A DNA stretch of 64,000 nt, taken from positions 1-64,000 of the forward strand of contig JAJYUB010000012.1 of the NCBI GenBank assembly GCA_021792795.1, read 5' to 3'. The DNA is from Acidobacteriota bacterium. GTDB lineage: Bacteria; Acidobacteriota; Terriglobia; Terriglobales; Acidobacteriaceae. A program made the translations under genes and the position numbers. Within the stretch, counting starts at the first letter, position 1. The number at the start of each line of letters is the position of its first letter. This document shows, one piece after another, positions 55,902 to 64,000 of the stretch. The notes under the pieces are model-generated. The model saw nothing but the letters and a program-made list of their open reading frames with translations. It did no database searches and was not told where the DNA came from.

Positions 55902-56031
55902 CTTGTCTGAACTCTCTACCGTATCAGATTCACGCACGCGTGCGAACCGCTAAGAAAAAAAATACACTTCAATTGTAACGATGCGTTGTGATGGAGCGCA
56001 CATCTGGGGACCCTTTCATTGTAGGAAGATT
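55902..56031. promoter_or_regulatory. Divergent promoter region nuoA/nifJ with a 12-bp palindrome
   Basis: The 130-bp gap must hold both promoters. CGCACGCGTGCG at 55933-55944 is a perfect palindrome and a candidate operator. An AT-rich stretch (AAAAAAAATACACTT, 55955-55969) follows. Shared control of complex I and pyruvate:ferredoxin oxidoreductase is inferred from the arrangement. Confidence 0.45.
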
Positions 56032-59735
<3,704 letters not shown>

Positions 59736-59739
<4 letters not shown>

Positions 59740-60746
59740 TGGACCTGACTACCGATTATCTCGGCCTGAAGCTGAAAAATCCGCTGCTGGTTTCTTCCTC
59801 GCCGCTGACCGAATCCGTGGAGAACATTCTGCGTCTGGAAGAAGCCGGGGCTGCCGCAGTGGTACTGCCTTCGATTTTTGAGGAGCAGCTTTCTCTGGAA
59901 GGAAACTCGCTCGACCGCGACATCACGCGGGGGACGGAATCCTTTGCCGAATCGCTCAGTTATTTCCCGGCGTATGAGGATTATCGCCAGGGCCAGGATG
60001 CGTACCTCGGCCTGCTGCACCACGCCAAAATCCGGGCCGGAATTCCTGTAATCGCGAGCCTGAACGGGGCCACGGCGGGCGGCTGGGTGCGTTTTGCCAA
60101 AGAGATTGAGCAGGCGGGCGCGGACGCGCTGGAGCTGAATACCTACTCGCTGGTGACGGACCCCGCGGTAGCCAGCGGCCCGGTCGAACAGGGGCTTGTG
60201 GATCTGGTGCGCCAAGTCAAGCAAAATACCAAGTTGCCGATTGCGGTAAAGCTTTCTCCGCACTATACGAGTCTTGCGAACCTGGCCCGGCAACTCGACG
60301 AAGCCGGGGCGGACGCGCTGGTCCTTTTCAATCGTTTCTATCAGCCGGATTTCGATCTCGATCAGATGGACGTGGTCCCACGGCTTGCATTGAGCCGGCC
60401 GGAAGAATTGCTGCTTCGGCTGCATTGGGTGGCGATTCTGTACGGCAATGTGCGGGCAAGTCTGGCCGTGACCGGGGGAGTCCACAGCGCGCACGATGTT
60501 TTGAAAGCGATCATGGCTGGAGCGCAGGTCGCGATGACGGTTTCAGAACTGTTGGCGCGGGGCGTCGATCGACTGGCAATTATGCGGGCCGAACTGATGC
60601 GCTGGATTGAAGAACACGAATACGAATCGATCGACCAGATGCGCGGCAGTTTGAGCCGCCGCTCGGTGCCCGATCCATCTCCTTTTGAACGCGGCAACTA
60701 CATCAAGACCCTGAGCAGCTACACGCTTCGCGCGACGGTTGAGTAA
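59736..60746 (+). CDS. Dihydroorotate dehydrogenase-like flavoprotein
   Basis: The protein is 336 aa, an FMN TIM barrel of the DHODH/PreA class: LKNPLLVSSSPLTESVENI, PVIASLNGATAGGW, ADALELNTYSLVTDP, LPIAVKLSPHYTSL, VTGGVHSAHDVLKAIMAGAQVAMTVSELL. In true class 1 enzymes the catalytic loop reads NLSCPN; here it is NTYSLV, with Ser in the base position but no Pro-Asn. So orotate synthesis is doubtful. It is translationally coupled to nifJ, which suggests an accessory role tied to pyruvate or ferredoxin metabolism. Confidence 0.85.
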
Positions 60747-61028
60747 GGGCCGTGAGATCGGCGGCGAAGACGACAAAAATCCATGAAGGTGTCGCTGTGT
60801 ATCGCTGAGATACGACCGCCTGGAAAACCGCAACGGAAAGCCGATCTGGGTGGCCCTGGACTACAATAAAAATGAGGCGAACGGTGGAGAAATTCCGTGG
60901 AGATGACCGAGACCTGCTGGGTTTGCGGGAATGCCAGATCGAGAGGCTCGCCATGAGAATTCGGCGAGAATTTCCATGGATGTACCGATGAAACATATCC
61001 CCAAACATGGAAGGAAAGCAATCAACCA
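60747..61028. other. Intergenic region upstream of korA
   Basis: 282 bp. A 39-codon frame (60872-60991, plus) encodes a basic peptide but lacks a ribosome site, so it is not called as a gene. The AGGAAAG site of korA is at about 61009-61018. No repeat of the modular family is present. Confidence 0.4.
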
Positions 61029-62882
61029 ATGACCACTCCTGAACTTGTGGTGCAGGACCAGCCAACGTCGAGTCCTGCCAGTGGCATCCAGCAAGTCGTC
61101 AATGATTTTTCCATTCAGATTGCGACCGTGAACGGTTCGGGCTCGCAATCGGCCAATAGTGTCCTGCTGCGCAGCATTTTCCGCATGGGCGTGCCTGTCG
61201 GGGGCAAGAACCTGTTCCCTTCCAACATCGCCGGGCTGCCTACGTGGTACACCATTCGGGTCAGCAAGAATGGCTGGGTGGCGCGGAAAACGGACATCGA
61301 CGTGCTGATCGCCATGAACGCGGAGACTGCCCAGCAGGACGTGCTTTCGCTGGGCGCCGGCGGGGCCGTCATCTACGATCAGTCGCTCAAGCTGGACCAT
61401 TCGCGCGCGGACCTGACCTATTACCCGGTCCCTTTCGACCAGTTGGCTGCATCCACGGGCGCGGAAGCCAAGATCCGCAAGCTGGTCAAGAACATGGTGT
61501 ATGTGGGGGTGGCGGCGCAACTGCTTTCGATCGACATGGAGTGGGTGGAGAAGACGGTCCGCAAACAGTTTGCCAAAAAGGTGAAGGCAGCCGAGTTGAA
61601 CCTGAGCGCGGTCCGCGCCGGGTTCGATTACGCCGCCAGTTCGCTGACCAAGCAGGACCCGTATGTGGTGGAGCCGATGAGCGCCACGCAAGGCAAGATC
61701 ATCATCGACGGCAACGAGTCTGCCGCCATGGGCGCCATGTTCGCCGGGGTCACGGTGGTGACCTGGTATCCCATCACGCCGTCGTCTTCCGTGGTGGAGG
61801 ACCTGATCGAGTACATGAAGGAATATCGCATTGAGCCGGACGGCAAGGCGAGTTTTGCGATTGTGCAGGCGGAAGACGAACTGGCCGCCATTGGCATGGT
61901 GCTGGGCGCCGGATGGGCGGGCGCGCGTTCGATGACGGCAACCTCCGGTCCTGGGATTTCGTTGATGGCGGAATTTGCGGGACTCGGATATTACGCGGAA
62001 ATTCCCGGCGTGATTTTCGACGTGCAGCGCACCGGCCCTTCGACGGGGTTGCCAACGCGCACGTCGCAAGGGGACCTGACGTTTATCGCCGGACTTTCGC
62101 ATGGCGACACGAAACACGTCATGCTGATTCCAGGGTCGGTGAAGGAGTGCTTCGAGTTTGCGACCGAGGCGTTCAATCTGGCGGAACAATTGCAGACGCC
62201 GATTTTTGTTCTGTCGGACCTCGATTTGGGAATGAACAACTGGATGTCGGAGCCGTTTGAATATCCAGAAAAACCGATCGACCGCGGCAAAGTCCTCGAT
62301 GCCCAGCAGTTGAAGGAACTCAGCGGATTCGCACGTTACAAGGACGTGGACGGAGATGCGATTCCGTATCGCACTTTGCCTGGGACCGACCATCCAGACG
62401 CCGCCTACTTTACGCGCGGCACCGGCCACAATGAAAAGGCGCAGTACACGGAGCGCCCGGACGACTACGAGAACAACATGCAGCGGCTGGCGCGAAAGTT
62501 CGAGACCGCGAAAACGCTGGTGCCGAAGCCAATCGTCGAAGGGAAGGGCCGGCAGAAGGTTGGCATCATCGCATTTGGCAGCAGCCACTGGGCGGTGATC
62601 GAGGGCCGCGATCAACTGGAGCGCGAATCCAAGCTGGGGACCGATTATCTTCGTATTCGCGCCTATCCGTTTACGCAGGAGATCCACGATTTTGTCGCCC
62701 AGCATGAACGGGTCTACGTGGTGGAGCAGAACCGCGATTCGCAGATGTTGAACCTGTTGAAAGTCGACCTTGACCCGGCGCAGGTTGTGAAACTGCGTTC
62801 CGTCCTACACTTCAACGGACTTCCCATCGACGCACGCTCGATCACCACCGTCATTGCCGCACAAGAAGGAGCAGTCAAGTAA
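61029..62882 (+). CDS. korA: 2-oxoacid:ferredoxin oxidoreductase subunit alpha (gamma-alpha fusion)
   Basis: The protein is 617 aa. Residues about 25-205 are the gamma domain (NGSGSQSANSVLLRSIFRMGVPV). The alpha domain starts at about 218 (GKIIIDGNESAAMGAMFAGV) with YPITPSSSVVEDLIEYM and TATSGPGISLMAEFAG. It pairs with KorB, 2 nt downstream. The fusion and lack of own ferredoxin domain match two-subunit 2-oxoglutarate:ferredoxin oxidoreductases; branched-chain or pyruvate substrates cannot be excluded. Confidence 0.92.
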   Translation: MTTPELVVQDQPTSSPASGIQQVVNDFSIQIATVNGSGSQSANSVLLRSIFRMGVPVGGKNLFPSNIAGLPTWYTIRVSKNGWVARKTDIDVLIAMNAETAQQDVLSLGAGGAVIYDQSLKLDHSRADLTYYPVPFDQLAASTGAEAKIRKLVKNMVYVGVAAQLLSIDMEWVEKTVRKQFAKKVKAAELNLSAVRAGFDYAASSLTKQDPYVVEPMSATQGKIIIDGNESAAMGAMFAGVTVVTWYPITPSSSVVEDLIEYMKEYRIEPDGKASFAIVQAEDELAAIGMVLGAGWAGARSMTATSGPGISLMAEFAGLGYYAEIPGVIFDVQRTGPSTGLPTRTSQGDLTFIAGLSHGDTKHVMLIPGSVKECFEFATEAFNLAEQLQTPIFVLSDLDLGMNNWMSEPFEYPEKPIDRGKVLDAQQLKELSGFARYKDVDGDAIPYRTLPGTDHPDAAYFTRGTGHNEKAQYTERPDDYENNMQRLARKFETAKTLVPKPIVEGKGRQKVGIIAFGSSHWAVIEGRDQLERESKLGTDYLRIRAYPFTQEIHDFVAQHERVYVVEQNRDSQMLNLLKVDLDPAQVVKLRSVLHFNGLPIDARSITTVIAAQEGAVK

Positions 62883-62884
62883 CC

Positions 62885-63937
62885 ATGTCGACCACGCCCG
62901 TCACTCCCCAGCCCCCCCAGCCCAAGACGAACCGCATTGGACTCCAGATCCTGGATTATCGTGGAGGCAAGACCACGCTCTGCGCCGGTTGCGGCCACAA
63001 CGCCATCTCCGAGCGCATTACGGAAGCCTTTTACGAGATGGGCGTCCAGCCCGAGCGCGTGATGAAGATGAGCGGCATCGGCTGCTCCTCGAAGTCGCCC
63101 GCGTACTTCATGTCTCGTTCGTTCAGCTTCAACTCCGTGCATGGACGCATGCCGTCGGTTGCGACCGGCGCTTTGCTGGCCAATAAGACCATGCGCTCGA
63201 TCGGCATCAGCGGCGATGGCGATACCGCATCGATTGGAATGGGGCAGTTTGTCCACTTGATGCGTCGCAACCTACCGATGATTTACATCATTGAAGACAA
63301 TGGCGTGTACGGGCTGACCAAGGGCCAGTTCTCCGCGACCGCCGACATCGGATCGAAGCTGAAGTCGGGCGTCATCAACGATCTGCCCGCGATCGACACC
63401 TGCGCGCTGGCGATCCAGATGGGAGCGACCTTTGTCGGAAGATCTTTTTCCGGCGACAAGAAGCAGCTTTCCGCCATGTTGAAGGCCGCCATTGCGCACA
63501 AGGGAACGGTGATGCTGGATGTGATTTCGCCCTGCGTCACGTTCAACGATCATGAAGGTTCCACCAAGAGCTACAAGTTTATGCAGGGACATGAGGAGCC
63601 GGTCGCCGAGGTTGGATTTGTATCTAACTTCGAGGACATTGCCGTCGAGTACGACCACGACACGACGGTGGACGTTCAGTTGCACGACGGATCGCACCTG
63701 CGCCTGCGCAAGCTTCATGAGGATTACGACCCCACCGATAAGGCGCGCGCCATGAACTTGTTGATGGAAGCGCACGCAAACGAGGAGGTCCTGACCGGCG
63801 TGTTCTACGTGAATACGCAAAAGCCGGACTTCACCGAGATGCTGAACATGGTGGATGAGCCGTTGGCCACGCTGTCGCCGGAGCGCGTCCGCCCCAGCCG
63901 CGAAGTGCTGGCGGAGATCATGGCGGAACACGGGTAG
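62885..63937 (+). CDS. korB: 2-oxoacid:ferredoxin oxidoreductase subunit beta
   Basis: The protein is 350 aa, the TPP and [4Fe-4S] binding subunit. Cluster Cys residues are in CAGCGHNAISERI and GIGCSSKSPAYF; the TPP motif is GISGDGDTASIGMGQFVHL then IEDNGVYGLTKGQFSAT. A Cys further on (ISPCVTFNDHEGS) completes the cluster ligands. With KorA it oxidises 2-oxoglutarate or a related acid to the acyl-CoA and reduces ferredoxin. The last 63 bp of the window hold no gene. Confidence 0.94.
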   Translation: MSTTPVTPQPPQPKTNRIGLQILDYRGGKTTLCAGCGHNAISERITEAFYEMGVQPERVMKMSGIGCSSKSPAYFMSRSFSFNSVHGRMPSVATGALLANKTMRSIGISGDGDTASIGMGQFVHLMRRNLPMIYIIEDNGVYGLTKGQFSATADIGSKLKSGVINDLPAIDTCALAIQMGATFVGRSFSGDKKQLSAMLKAAIAHKGTVMLDVISPCVTFNDHEGSTKSYKFMQGHEEPVAEVGFVSNFEDIAVEYDHDTTVDVQLHDGSHLRLRKLHEDYDPTDKARAMNLLMEAHANEEVLTGVFYVNTQKPDFTEMLNMVDEPLATLSPERVRPSREVLAEIMAEHG

Positions 63938-64000
63938 AGCATTTCAGCCGCTTCCGTAGTTTTCGATGTTTACCGCGCCGCCATTTCTCGATGAGAGGGC

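Noticed and set aside
60872-60991. 39-codon basic peptide frame upstream of korA
   Set aside because: No ribosome site and no known family; may be part of the korA leader.
60861-62705. Open frame of 614 codons opposite korA
   Set aside because: Arg/His-rich shadow with no recognisable domain; korA has clear motifs.

Overview
The window is a stretch of a high-GC bacterial chromosome that most resembles an Acidobacteriota (Terriglobia-type) genome. The pointers are a large secreted protein of the VWFA-related type typical of that phylum, a FecR-like secreted protein, many secreted hypotheticals, a PagL-like lipid A deacylase and dense short hairpin repeats between genes. The assignment is inferred from gene families and was not tested by a database search.

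Layout. 1-3.7 kb is an AT-richer accessory segment with a partial beta-propeller protein, a lipoprotein and a secreted protein. 3.2-5.5 kb holds an 18-bp inverted-repeat element, a cluster of palindromes, a truncated signal-peptide gene and an IS1111-type IS110-family insertion sequence. 5.6-25.1 kb is mixed housekeeping: a membrane SpoIIE/PP2C phosphatase, PagL-like protein, trpE-trpG, a FecR-like protein, a molybdopterin oxidoreductase with its cytochrome b, a frameshifted membrane protein, efp, a methyltransferase, acyP, apt, era, the VWFA protein and thrC-thrB. 25.5-43 kb carries trxA, lon, mscL, scoA/scoB (interrupted by an antisense membrane gene), mtnA, a UBP zinc finger, pyrE, a sugar transporter, uvrB, an S10 peptidase and a GH38 alpha-mannosidase.

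43.2-63.9 kb is the most interesting part. A minus-strand operon encodes a respiratory complex I in the order nuoA-B-C-D-I-H-J-K-L-M-M-N. It has no nuoE, nuoF or nuoG (no NADH-oxidising module) and has two different NuoM antiporter-like subunits. Directly divergent from nuoA lies a plus-strand block: a single-chain pyruvate:ferredoxin oxidoreductase (nifJ), a dihydroorotate-dehydrogenase-like flavoprotein, and a two-subunit 2-oxoacid:ferredoxin oxidoreductase (korA-korB). Together they suggest that 2-oxoacid oxidation reduces ferredoxin, which feeds a four-antiporter complex I. The second NuoM lacks the usual TM7 lysine.

A second theme is a family of modular hairpin repeats whose arms vary but which end in GGGGCACCC or GGGCCACCC. 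They occupy many intergenic gaps, split the nuo operon between the two nuoM genes, and one tandem pair is translated in frame inside thrC. No tRNA, rRNA or CRISPR array was recognised.
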